In this document: positions 10,804-21,096 of the stretch, in pieces
How positions within the stretch are numbered: the first letter of the stretch is position 1
Layout of the letters: the number at the start of each line of letters is the position of its first letter
NCBI GenBank assembly: GCA_001247695.2
Contig: LGRX02028782.1
Coordinates: 1-64,000, forward strand
Reading direction: 5' to 3'
DNA from: Cymbomonas tetramitiformis
Taxonomy: Eukaryota > Chlorophyta > Pyramimonadophyceae > Pyramimonadales > Pyramimonadaceae
DNA length: 64,000 nt
Position numbers and translations under genes: made by a program
The notes under the pieces: generated by a model
What the model saw: only the letters and a program-made list of their open reading frames with translations
What the model was told of the DNA's origin: nothing
Databases searched by the model: none

Positions 10804-12240
10804 TCAGGATTGTGGCGTTCGGAGGAGTGCCTCTGTGGGCACCTCCATACTACTACCGCTTCTTCTGGGTGCGCTTGGGGCTCGGTCCATCGTTCGGGGA
10901 ATGCTCTCCGATGACGACGGATCCTCCGAGGGCCTACGGCGCGACATGGTCGGTTTCCGGCGCGTGGCGACCCGCGCCATCTTCGGAACCTCCCGAGACT
11001 CCACGCTGAGTCCTACTGGCTCCTCGCCAGATGACGACAACAGCGCGAACTGGTTGGCCCAGCGCTTGTCCGTGGGAGGAGTGGGAGGATCCTCCGGGGA
11101 CCGACGGCGCGACTCCCGGGAGTCCTTGGCCGACTTCTGGGCGGCGACCCGAACAGCTTTCCTAACGTCCCGAAGACTCACACCACGTCCTACCAGCTGA
11201 CCTGGACGGTTGATGTTCACGACAAAAGCTCTGAAATTGATCCTTTCCAACGAGTTGAAAGGATCAATTTTCTTTTGTCGTAACACCGTTTTGGTCTCCG
11301 TCAGGGACTGCTGGTACAACTCCAGCTGGTAGGAGCCCGAAGCACTCAGACCGTGGTCGTCGTGCTGAAACCACACGATCCCAGTCACCTCCTGGTTCTG
11401 ACCCAGGTAGCGCAGCCCTGCGGACTTCTAGCCACCAGCTCTCCTCTTCAGGACTCGCCCGAGACTTAGCTTTGTCACACTCGGACGCCTTATATAAGGC
11501 GACTCTGCCAAGTGATCCAACTGCTTCGCATCAGGCGCTCCTTCCGATGGTGCGTCTAGGACCCACTGGACTTCCCCCCATCGAACCTTCCTCTCTCGGA
11601 CTGACTCCCGAAGCTGCTGCCAGGCCGAGAAGAACGCGCGGACTTGACGCTGACGCACCCCGGCGTGAAAGTGCCGCAGCCGCACGAATTGCTTCGCGTT
11701 TTTCGGCCCAGTCACTCCATGCATGGGTCAGCAACAGAGCTTCCCTCCGGCTGGCTGCGAGAGTGCCACGCTCCCGGCGTTGCGCTGCCAGTACAGCTGC
11801 GGCATTCCATTCCCCGAGGATTGCCGCCAACTGGGACTGCCGCTGCCTACCCAGGAACGCCTTCACCCGCCTCTCAAGGTCAGGCTTAGCGGCCTCTGAG
11901 CCTGCCGGGGGTGCACTCTGCACCTTCGGGTGCCATGCCAAGGCCTGGGCCGACAGCCTACTCCCCTTAACCGATGAGGGAGTCTGCTGATCGATCTCGT
12001 GGGCGACCAGCACGCCCCCGCCGGGACACTCAAAGCCTGGTGGCGCCTCTAACCACTCGAGCCTAGTGGATGGCATCCTTGGCTCGGACGCAAGAATCCG
12101 ACGCACGCGCTCCTCATCCGATCCGGAGTCGCTGGACTCCGAACCGGCCAGGGGCCGGCAGTCTGACTCTTGCGCGCGCACCGTAGCCGGCTGGCGACCC
12201 CTGGTGAGCGCTCCTGGCGCCTCACGCTCATCGACTCCAA
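10804..12240 (-). CDS. GC-rich hypothetical reverse-strand protein(s), frame-broken
   Basis: Three reverse frames tile the region: 12181-11531, 11724-11428 and 11388-10804. The first starts acidic and Ser-rich (SESSDSGSDEERVRRI) and becomes Arg/Ala-rich and helical, with spaced Trp residues (ILGEWN, HAWSDWAEKRE) that recall Sfi1-type or IQ-like helical repeats. The next frame continues with the similar FFSAWQQLRE. The last is Ser/Arg/Pro-rich. The change of frames between similar helical units suggests indels or introns in one gene. I do not recognise the family. The base composition differs from both neighbours, so it may be a separate insertion. Confidence 0.35.
11221..11279. repeat. Interrupted hairpin inside the hypothetical ORF
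   Basis: Arms AAATTGATCCTTTC (11234-11247) and GAAAGGATCAATTT (11257-11270) pair around a 9-nt loop. GACAAAAG (11221-11228) and CTTTTGTC (11272-11279) extend the stem outside a small bulge. Confidence 0.8.
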
Positions 12241-12261
12241 CTCCCTACGTATTTGGAATGC

Positions 12262-13100
12262 TGTAGCACGTGCTACAGAAGTGCTACAGACGTGCTACAG
12301 ACGTGCTACACGACTCGACACGTGCTACGCTTCCGTAGCATGCCGTAGCACGTGCTATATGCGCGATTGTGCAGTTGCACCCAAAAAGGGAATGGTCGAT
12401 ATATCAAACCTATGGGGGTGATATGGCCCAATATCACATGGGGTTATGTTCGGTAGAGTCTAGGGATGGTATGGAACCAAAATGGGGCGATTTGGATGGA
12501 TAACGAGAAAGTTCGTTATTTTCAGGCTGTTCAAAAAATGCGAGTCGGCGTATTTCAGCAAACAAATGTGCTACGGCGTGCGTAGCACGTCTGTAGTACA
12601 TGTACTACGGACGTGCTACACACCCAGAAAATGCAATGGCCGTTATATCAATCCTATAGGTGTGATATGGCTCAATATCGCATGGGGTTATGTTCGGTAG
12701 GGTCTGGGGATGGTATGGAACGAAAATGGGGCGATTCGGATGGATAACGAGAAAATTGCATTTTTTAAGGTTGATCAAGAAATGTGAGTGGGCGTACTAC
12801 AGGCGTACTACAGCAAATTAAATTTCTGCGACGTGCGTAGCACGTCTGTAGTACGTTGTACTACGGACGTGCTACACACCCGGAAAATACAATGGCCGTT
12901 ATATCAATCCTATAGGTGTGATATGGCTCAATATCGCATGGGGTTATGTTCGTAAGGGTCTGGGGATGTTTTCAGGTTATCAATCAAGGAATGTATGTTG
13001 GTTACCACAGTCCACACTTACTACTGCACGTACTACGGAACGTGCTACGGGGAGCTATAGCACGTGCTACGGAACGTGCTACAGACGTGCTGCAGCGCGC
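12262..13100. repeat. CACTA-type subterminal repeat region with ACGTGCTAC words
   Basis: TGTAGCACGTGCTACA (12262-12277) is a perfect palindrome. GTAGTACATGTACTAC (12593-12608) is another. Half-sites ACGTGCTAC recur many times, for example at 12291-12310, 12330, 13040 and 13060-13090. Three longer copies of a segment containing TGATATGGC(C/T)CAATATC and GGGGTTATGTTCG lie around 12441, 12685 and 12941 (244 and 256 bp apart). Dense short repeats like this are typical of CACTA subterminal regions, where the element's own protein binds. Confidence 0.75.
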
Positions 13101-13113
13101 CTAGGGACGAGTC

Positions 13114-15165
13114 TCAAACCGCGCATTTCGAGCAATACCAATTCTCTACGGGGTTTGCAACCAATCCTGCACATGTGATATGCATGGCCTCTTTACACCC
13201 GTCTTTGTCACAAAGTAACAACTCTCCACCATACCCACATTTCCCACAACTTTCGAAGTGCCCGTCGGTTCCAATGAGCCGTTCCCGAGCAAGCTTCTCT
13301 TTGTTGCGATTTGTTAGATCAAGCACCACCGCCGAACCCATGCAGGGATGTCGACTGATTATGACTTGAGCTTCAACTTGAGTGGCCAAGATGAATGGCT
13401 CTTGCGTGTCCATGGTGTACTTGGACGAGTTGTGTGGGTTGAATGTGTAAAACGCCTTTGAAACCTTGTCCACGCCGAGGATTGAATTGCTCCGTTTGAA
13501 GTCGGCAATCTGGTTGTCAGTGGGGAGCGGAAGCCAGTCGCATTTCAGAAACACGTAGGAGACGCCGCCGATAGAAACGCGCAATATGCGGTTGATGGCA
13601 GCGAATCTGCAAAGGAAGAGGAAAACAGTTGTCAGCACGTGTGTAGCACGTCCATAGTATGTTACATGTATACCACATGTGTGCTATGTTGTGCTACTCA
13701 CCTCTCCGTCCACTCTAGCGTCGATTCTCCTTCCTTGTTGACCTTTTCTTCAGGAAACCCCGCGCGTAAGAAAGAATACATCGACTGCTTTCCGTCATCA
13801 CCCCTTTTGGTGCCAAACATCGTGCCTCCAATCGAGACGGTGGCGTATTTTAGGCATTCGCGGTGAGGACCCATCATAAGCATTTCCTCGTATTTCGTAA
13901 ATCGTCGACCAAGCCATGGAGAAGGGTCATCCCAAGGGCTGAAGGGAGGTAAAATTAAACGTGAAGCGTGTTCGCGCTCCCGCGTCCTCCATGACATTTT
14001 GGTGTACCGGGCATTCTCCCTGCCATAGATGTAGGTGACGTTTATTAGTACGTGTGTAACACGTTACGCACATACTATGCACGTGCTACGTCAATACTAT
14101 GTACATGCTATGTGCGTGATATGTATGTACTATGAACCTGATATCTAAAACACACTTACCTCTGTACGTAGACTTTGAACTCGGAGTATTGTTTGAAGAG
14201 GTGGGTGTAGACTGGAATCGTTGCGCGCATCCAGAGCTCCAGTTGGGACACCTCGGTGTCCTTCAACACGTATGACTTGCCGACTGAACCGGTAGTGGTA
14301 ACCACGACTCCCAGGGCTCGACCCGCCATCAAAGCGGCTCGCGCCGCCGCGCCACGCTTCCGCAGCCGGTTCTTGGCAACCACCTGCAGTAAGCCTCGAA
14401 GTGAGCGCAGCAGTTTCAGCCTACCCACGCCGTTCATACAGCTCGCCACGGGGTATTGCCTGTTCTTCACCCATCTGCCAAGTTTGCCGTTCAACGACTC
14501 AAATGCGTACATCCACCACTCCCGCATGGGACCAAACGGCATGAGCTGGTCGGCATGGTGCCATAATTTGTGTGTGTTGATCACCAACCAATCAGGTGGA
14601 CCGTTTTTCTCAAGATCCTGGAAGAATAGGTCGCACTGCTCTTTCAAGTACTCCATATCCTGTAAAATTGCCACGCAGGAACACGTGTTACGAACCCCAA
14701 AACAGTGTACCACGCTGATAGCATGCGCATATCACGTACATACCATTCACATAGCACCATACGTGCGTGTTACAGGCATACTACGCGCACATGTGGTTCG
14801 ATCGAGTGCGCCGTGGTCTCTCGGATGAGAATGGTGAGCCTGGACACAATAGACTCTAGGCTGTTTGCAGGCTGGCCTTCATCGCGAGGCCAAGCCGACA
14901 GAGTGGCCAGCAGCCTGGTCTAAAAAGCCTTCAAGGCATCATGCGCTCGTAAACTTTTCGCGTACTTGTCGTCCGCCGAGGTACGCAACAACCTCTTGTG
15001 CGCGTCCCCCATATCCTTTGTCGCCCGGATGCTCTCCAACCACGACAGGGCTCCCTCTAGACTTCGATGCGTCTTGGAATGCTTGGGTTGTGGGGGAATA
15101 GCAAATGGACCGGCGTTCATTTCGTACACCTCCAACACGCTATTCGCAGAAAATGACATTATCAC
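13114..15165 (-). CDS. CACTA-like transposon protein: DUF4218, DUF4216-like domain and C-terminal PHD finger; no tnp2 core seen
   Basis: Reverse-strand exons: 15165-14920 (uncertain), 14660-about 14158, about 14016-13702, and about 13606-13114. Two junctions are clear: KVYVQR|GENARY (GTAAGT donor near 14157) and LEWTER|FAAINR (GTGAGT donor near 13701, TTTGCAG acceptor near 13607). The exon at 14660 has the DUF4218 signature (HKLWHHADQL, WWMYAFESLNGKLGRWVKNR). The last exon has a DUF4216-like segment (LRVSIGGVSYVFLKCDWLP), then a C4HC3 PHD finger (CGKC, LLCDKDGC, MHITC, WYCSKC) at about 13120-13250. PHD fingers of this type commonly read the H3 tail. The catalytic tnp2 domain of CACTA elements is not visible, so this is probably a deletion derivative. 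Confidence 0.75.
13610..14810. repeat. Intronic ACGTGCTAC-type words of the CACTA derivative
   Basis: The introns near 13610-13700, 14030-14157 and 14690-14810 are rich in GTAGCACGT, ACGTGCTA, TACGTGCTA and TATGTACTATG words matching those of the subterminal region, whereas the exons between them lack them. Confidence 0.6.
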
Positions 15166-15470
15166 GTATCATTTTTTGGAATTTGGGAATTTCAAAAAAA
15201 ATCCGGATTTAGTGAGTTTTAAGATGATATAAGGCATATATATAGGCGACACATTTGACAAGTACATTATGCGTCGAAAAAAACACCATAATATGCATAC
15301 ACGTATGAGTCATTCATCATTAAACTTTTTACGCGAGTAGTGTACATCTAATATGGTCGATGCATAACTGATACTATCAGTCATGGCGGTCGACAAACAC
15401 AGCTAAAAGTCAAATCGAGTAGAGGCATACTGATCACTATTGCTGTTCAGAGGCATAGATGTTACAATTT
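15166..15470. other. AT-rich gap without a gene
   Basis: No coding signal is visible. The sequence is AT-rich and lies between the 5' side of the CACTA-derivative gene and the 3' end of the methyltransferase gene, so the boundary between two elements should be here. I see no clear terminal inverted repeat. Confidence 0.4.
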
Positions 15471-17079
15471 TTATTCTGGCACCGGAGCGGCCTCTGAGCT
15501 ACCAGGTTCTTCCTCCACTTGAGCGGCCTGCGCGTTGGTGATCGTCTCGGTGGCGCCATCATGCTGCTGCTCGAAGTTATTCAGGCGCATGGTGGTGCTG
15601 GAGACCATGTACAGGTCGTTGTCAAAGGCGATCACGTTCATGCCACAACGCAGTGCCGCCATGGCTGTCGACCCCGAACCGCAGCAAGCATCCAGGATCC
15701 AGTTTTTTGGGTGCAGGTCGTCACCGCACGCCGTGGGGTTCTCTCCCATCATGCGGGTCTGGATCAACTCCTGGAGGAGCGCCTGGGGCTTTTGGTGCGG
15801 GTTCACCGTTTTCCCGTCGCGCTTGTAAAACTGCAGCACGACGGGGAAACCCTGGAGCAAGTTCGCCCGGGTGACCTTCTCCGCCTGTTTACTGCTGAGG
15901 TCGAAGGCGCACATCCAGTTGGGGCGGCTCACTGCCTCGATCTCCGAATCCGCCTCCTTTGCCTTCATGTGGAAGCCTGTCACCCCCACCTCGACGTTGT
16001 TGTAGCGAACCTTCTTGTTGGGGTTCATGTGGCAGTTCTCCTTCTTCCAGAAAAAGCGCTCAGCACGCCCCGAACAGAAGCCATCTATGGTCTCCAGGAA
16101 ATCGTTTTGCTGGGCGAATCCACAAAAAGTCGAGAAGACCACGCAGGGGCGGTGGTCTTGGAGTTGAAGTCTTCGAGGAACTTCTGCAACCCCTCCTTCG
16201 TCAACGCCTTTGGACTCTTCTTCTTGTCCATGCCGTACACGCAATCCAAGATGCAACCGGTGTAGTTGAGTTTGGGGATGCCCTTCAGGCCGCGCCCGAG
16301 GATGTCAGCCTGCACCACCTTCCACTGCGGCTTGATGGTGACCTTTTCGTGAGTGGGCTCCTCCTCCGAGAGATCTTGTTGCGCAAGGGCTCCATCATCG
16401 CCCGCGACCGGTGCCGGCAACGACAGCTTTTTGTCCACCTTCACGGTGACCGACTGGAGGTTCAATCGGCTCAGGTTGTCCGGCTGACTCGACTGATTAA
16501 TGTGCTCTTTGGCGTTTTCGACGTATCGAATGATCTGCAACGGGACCGCCACTGCACCGCGACGTGCGCCCCCTTTCTGAACCGACAAGCAACCGATAAG
16601 TCCTTCAATTTTCTCTTGCGAGGTCCAGTACGGAGTGAGCGCAGTCTTCACCTCCTCCCAAGTTTCCACCCCCGTCGCCGACACCAAGAACTTCTGCACC
16701 TGCCGCTCCTTCTTGAACTGTAAGATGACGGCTTGACCCTCATTGAGCGTCATCTGTTTGTTCAAGATCTCGTTCAGGTACTGGTCGACCTTGTTGTACT
16801 CCAGGTCCCCAGCAAAGCCTTGAAGGACAATCCAGAAGGTCATCGCCATGGGGGGGGGCCTTGTCGGGCTGCCACCTCCTCCTGAAGAATGCCGGCCCCC
16901 GCTTTGTCCGCCGCCACTGCCTTGCTTCGATCCACCATCTCCGTGTCTATTTGACGGTTCGACACGCCTTTGTAGCCCTTTTTCTTGGCGGGTCCGGCCT
17001 CGGCTGTGGAGGCGGTGGATTTGCGCTTGGAGGCTTTGGACTTGGAGGTCTCCTTGATCTTGTTCATGCCTTTCAGCTC
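15471..17079 (-). pseudogene. C-terminal part of a ParB-like/amino-methyltransferase gene, cut off by a retroelement
   Basis: This is the 3' portion of the gene that begins at 32788. Reading leftward from 17079 the frame continues exactly from 30417 across the inserted element (ANSE|LKGMNKIKE). A basic linker (KSKASKRK, PAKKKGYK) follows, then MAMTFWIVLQGFAGDL (from about 16850) and a beta-class methyltransferase. That domain has a degenerate motif IV (ILDCVYGMD, about 16225-16255), motif X (HQKPQALLQELI) and motif I (DACCGSGST, about 15665-15692), an order used by amino (N6A/N4C) DNA methyltransferases. Two one-base gaps break the frame, at the G9 run 16850-16858 and the G4 run 16145-16148; both fit single-base contractions or read errors. 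DCVY in place of DPPY makes activity uncertain. Confidence 0.75.
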
Positions 17080-17497
17080 TGTCACAAACGCTTGCGTGAC
17101 GTGGCACGTCAGCAACGTTTTGAAGGCTAAGTGACAACCACGAGCAGCAGTATAGTGGTGGCTCTGCAACCAAGACGGTGGCAGGAGACACTCGAGACGA
17201 CAGGTGACACTGTGGAGTGTAACCAGAGAAATGTGACAAGACGTGACCTGCTGGGTCAAGCTGTGGTGTACGGAAGCTGGAGGCTAACCGTTTTTTGTGA
17301 TAGACTGTCGGCGAGCGGCTGGAAGTTCAGTTGACTCATTTTTGTTTTGCCTTCGCAGCAGCACAGGCTCGTGCTCAGACCGCGAAAACAGTAGTAAACT
17401 CTAACATCGGTAACAGCTCGGACAATATATTTGTGGTATTTTAACGCGTGCGCTTCAACTGGCGTGTCAGAACTGACGATTCGGGTCAGTCTTTTCA
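17080..17497 (+). repeat. Partial 5' LTR (bases 224-641)
   Basis: Matches 29779-30196 over its whole 418 bp with about three substitutions. It starts TGTCACAAACG and ends ...CTTTTCA. The first 223 bases of the LTR are missing here and are found instead at the far right end of the insertion. Confidence 0.95.
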
Positions 17498-18084
17498 AAA
17501 CAAAAATGCGACATGTGGGGGACCTTTAATTACTGAACTGACGTCAGTGTTTGTTTTCGGTCCAGCATTTGCTTGTACAATTGTGGTACAGTGCGGCAGC
17601 GAGAAGTGACTCGTGCGACGAACCCGAATCGTGGACCTGAAAGCTGAAGGGAACCGATCCAGGGGCATATTCTGCACTGGCTAGTTCTCACACGACGTGA
17701 TTCTTGAGGAGTGCGTTCCGGACCCAGGGGCATATTCTGCACTGGAATGGGCGGCTCGGATAGGAGAACTGGAGCTGAAGGAAACTGCGTGAAGGTGAAT
17801 TAATCGGGAAACGGATCAATGTCACAGCACAACTAGCGAATCTCAGGGGCATCTTCTGCACTGAGTGAGCAGTAAAACAGCAAGTGCGGCCTGAGAATTG
17901 ACACTTACGGTCAGCCAAGACGGAAATCCGGTCATCAAAGACGAAAGCGAGGGTTACCCAGCACTTCTCAGCTGGGACTCTTACGGGCGAAGAACTGGCA
18001 GAATCCGAAGAGGCGGCGGCTGCGGCAGCGGCGGCAGAGACAGAGTCAGCAGTAGCGACGGCTTTACTGGAAGCGGAGTGCGAG
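17498..18084 (+). other. Retroelement leader with three 20-bp repeats
   Basis: The leader before gag has no long ORF. CAGGGGCATATTCTGCACTG occurs at 17660-17679 and 17725-17744, with a one-base variant at 17844-17863. No clear tRNA primer-binding site (TGG...) abuts the LTR, so the priming mechanism is not evident. The repeats may be packaging or dimerisation elements, or remnants of duplication. Confidence 0.6.
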
Positions 18085-20192
18085 ATGTCTGACACATATG
18101 AGACTAGTTCTAGCTCCAGCTGGAAGAGATGCCTGACTTCTTACACGGGGGTCAAAGATGAGGATCGTTCGGAGTTCATCCAGAACTTGGCTCGAGCGGT
18201 GGAGGAATTGCGGCGAACACACGAGGCCACCGTCAGGGCGAAGCTGAAGTCCTTTACGGGCCAAGCTTTATCGGCAGACAAGAGGGCGTGGATCAGGAAC
18301 TCGTGGCCAGACTACCAGGCCATCTGGGACTTGCTGCCCACACTGATGCAGGGCAAGGACGGTATACTGACCACCACGGTTGCCTTTAGCTGGTTAATGG
18401 AGGCCTACGAGAAGGACGGGGTTGTGGCCAGCAACATGTGGAGGATTCTGAAGAACATGGAGAAGCACGGTCCTGTGAAGGGGTCGATTCCCTGTGGTAA
18501 GCCTCCTTTTCATGAGCGGGCAGCTGGCTCCACCTGGACAGTGGCCAAGGCCTACCAGGACGGTGATCACGACGGTCAGGAGTCCGAGGAGTACAAGACG
18601 GAGGGCACTTCTATCAAGGGGCTCACGGGTCCTGACGGCAAGGAGGAGAGCATGTACTTCTGGGCACTGAGACTCTTTGTGGCGGAGCTGGATGCGAAGT
18701 TCATGCTCAAGGGGGACAAGGAGAAGAAGGACTTGCTGACGAGTAGAGTACAGCTTCCGGGCGAAGATGGGCTCACCTACATGAAGGCCTGCCAGCGTAG
18801 GGAGACCATGGTGCACACTGGGCGGGAGGACGTCACCAAGGACATGATCCGGCAGCATAGCACATCGAGGAGTGCGTGGACAACCTTCGGATCAAGGTAT
18901 ATCGGACGACCGTCAAGGAGCAGCTGCGGGCACAGCATCCACCTCCAAAGGCGGTGACCTGGAAGGACTTGGAGGAGATCGTCGAGGTGCAAGACAACCT
19001 CATGAACGACAACTCCCAGTGGATCTTGACGTTCCGGTAGGACATCAGTCGGAGGGTGACCAGTCCTTACGCGTGCTTCGAGGCCAAGCAGCACGGTGTA
19101 GACCTGGTCTTTTTGAACAGCCAGATCAAGAAGCATGCCTTGGCCAAGGCTGGTGCTGGGTCGGTAGCTGAGCAGGCCCCGGAGGAGAAGAAGAAGCAGC
19201 CAGCGACACCGGGTAAGAATAAGTGGGAGGCTGCTGCAGGTGAACGGCAGAAGGACTACAGCAAGACGCCACCACCTACTGCATCGAAGGGCGGACAGAA
19301 TAACGCCAACACGAACGTCTACTGTCCTACCTGTTATGGTGGCCGACAGCATGCCAGTAATCCGGCGGATTGCTGGACGGGGAGTCCTACGGCTTCGGTG
19401 CCCAAGGACTTCCACCTCTCACGGATCAAGTCCACGAAGTTCTATGAGGCGCAGAACGCATTGATGCGCTTCTACAACATGAGGTACCGCTTCCCGAAGA
19501 ACCTGCAGGGGGTAACGGTGGCCGAGTGGAAGAAGATCCCTGACGCTGAGAAGGAGGCCTTGGTGAAGGACCTTCCGGGGAAGGCGAAGGAGGCTGAGCC
19601 GAAGAGAGCAGTCAACCTGGCAGAGGAGCGCGAAGCCATGGAGTCGCATCTCAGCCACTCAGGGGGGAGTGTGTCTGGCAGTGTCACTGGCAGCGTGCAC
19701 ACGCAGGCGTTCTCAGACGACGAGTGCGACCTGGAGTGCCAGACACGGTCGTTTGCGGCGGAGAGGCCAGTGTACTTCGACCAGGACATCTCGGAGGACT
19801 TGGTGGTGACCAGACAGTGTCTGTCAGCTGAGATCACTGGTGTGGACGTCTGCTATGACGTAGCTGGCCCGAAGGCGAGCTCCAGTGTGAGTCTGGATGG
19901 CTTGGGCAGTGGTGAGGCAGCACACATCGTGAACATGGAGGCCAAGGCTTGTGCGGAGGGTGTCGAGCACTGCGCAGCAGTGGCAGTGGCTTTGGGTAAC
20001 ACACCGACGATGCAGGGCTTTCCCGTGAAAACACCAGCTGAGTTCGACGCAGAGGCACGAGTACCACGAGCGCCTGCAGCTGACCTCCTGGAGAGGAAGC
20101 TCTACCTCCTTCATTCCCACATCCCCTGCGCAGACGCTCAACCATTTGACCGCGCACCTGTCCATCAAGGGCATGGTCAGCCTTCCGAATAA
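18085..20192 (+). pseudogene. gag-like region, frame-broken
   Basis: It starts MSDTYETSSSSSWKRC. The first frame (18085-about 18868) encodes a helical capsid-like region (FIQNLARAVEELRR...). It shifts to another frame near 18868 (HIEECVDNLRIKVYRT...), meets an in-frame TAG at 19038-19040, then continues to 20192. That part contains a zinc-finger-like CPTCYGGRQHASNPADC (C-x2-C, then H-x5-C) at about 19322-19375, followed by acidic and Ser/Gly-rich sequence. The capsid identity is inferred from position and the zinc motif; sequence similarity to known gag is not obvious. Confidence 0.55.
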
Positions 20193-21096
20193 CATTCAGA
20201 CGCTGCTCGCTGTCGACGAGGCTGAGAATTTGGTGACTGAGAAGGTTGTGGCCGATGTGGCCACGCTGCACGAGCCTGATGACGAGGCCGAGCAGTTGCT
20301 CTGTGTGAAGAGGGTGGCCGATGCGGCCATGCTACACGAGTTTGACATCGACGAGGAATCCGTGAAGGAAGCCGACTTGGTGGGATGCTATGACGAGGAG
20401 GTTCCTGACCTGTGCTCCGACGATGAGGAGGACGATGACGTTCCCCTGGAGGAGATGGCAGAGGGAATGGTGGACAGCCTGTACCGCGCTGCAGCGGCAT
20501 GTGTCAACCGTGGCTACGGTGTCCATGTTTCAGGGGATGTCCGGGATATTCGGGCAGGCAGCATCCAGGCGCACACCTACGAGCTGCTGAAGAAGCGCAT
20601 GGAGGCCAGTTTGTCGGAGGAAATGCTCTCTGGGATGGCACAGGTGCAGCCGGTGTGCAAGCTGGTCAACCAGACTCTCGCTGAGGGGCTGGCGCTGGTG
20701 GCGCTGGAGGGGGGGTTGATGCTGTACAAAGCCATCCTGATGGACACGGGCGCCAACTGCAATATCATTGCCATCAAGAGGGTGAAAGAGCTGGGGCTGG
20801 CAATCTACGAGGTGGAGGCAGGATCCAAGGTGGCTAGGTGCGATGGCACGTCGACGGCCTTCAAGCAGTACTGCTACGTCGACGTCATTCTGGCGGCTGG
20901 CACGCCGCACATGACCCTTCACCGTTTACACGCCTTCATCTCGTACAGTGACACCACCTACGACTTCATCATCGGCACTGGACCCTTGAAGAATGCTCTC
21001 AGGGTGACCATTGACCTCTACAGGGGGGTTGGCAGTGTCGGAGGCACCGGCAATGTTGCTGGGGGTGGACGAGAAGGTCACGCTGCCCTTGATTGA
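20101..21096 (+). CDS. Retropepsin-type aspartic protease region
   Basis: The frame overlaps the end of the gag frame. After an acidic segment (CYDEEVPDLCSDDEEDDD) it has YKAILMDTGANCNII (about 20728-20775), the catalytic DTG of retropepsins, and a downstream hydrophobic YDFIIGTGPL that fits the family's second conserved block. It would process the polyprotein. The true N terminus is unclear because the gag/protease frame change lies between about 20085 and 20146. The frame runs on to TGA at 21094-21096 while the next ORF is already open, with a likely shift at the GGGGG run near 21060. Confidence 0.7.
   Translation, partial: STSFIPTSPAQTLNHLTAHLSIKGMVSLPNNIQTLLAVDEAENLVTEKVVADVATLHEPDDEAEQLLCVKRVADAAMLHEFDIDEESVKEADLVGCYDEEVPDLCSDDEEDDDVPLEEMAEGMVDSLYRAAAACVNRGYGVHVSGDVRDIRAGSIQAHTYELLKKRMEASLSEEMLSGMAQVQPVCKLVNQTLAEGLALVALEGGLMLYKAILMDTGANCNIIAIKRVKELGLAIYEVEAGSKVARCDGTSTAFKQYCYVDVILAAGTPHMTLHRLHAFISYSDTTYDFIIGTGPLKNALRVTIDLYRGVGSVGGTGNVAGGGREGHAALD

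Noticed and set aside
12243..12260. CCCTACGTATTTGG as the left terminus of the PHD-containing CACTA element
   Set aside because: No inverted partner was found near 15.2-15.5 kb, so the boundary is not called.
15519..16265. Forward ORFs opposite the methyltransferase
   Set aside because: The reverse strand carries recognisable methyltransferase motifs; the forward frames show none.
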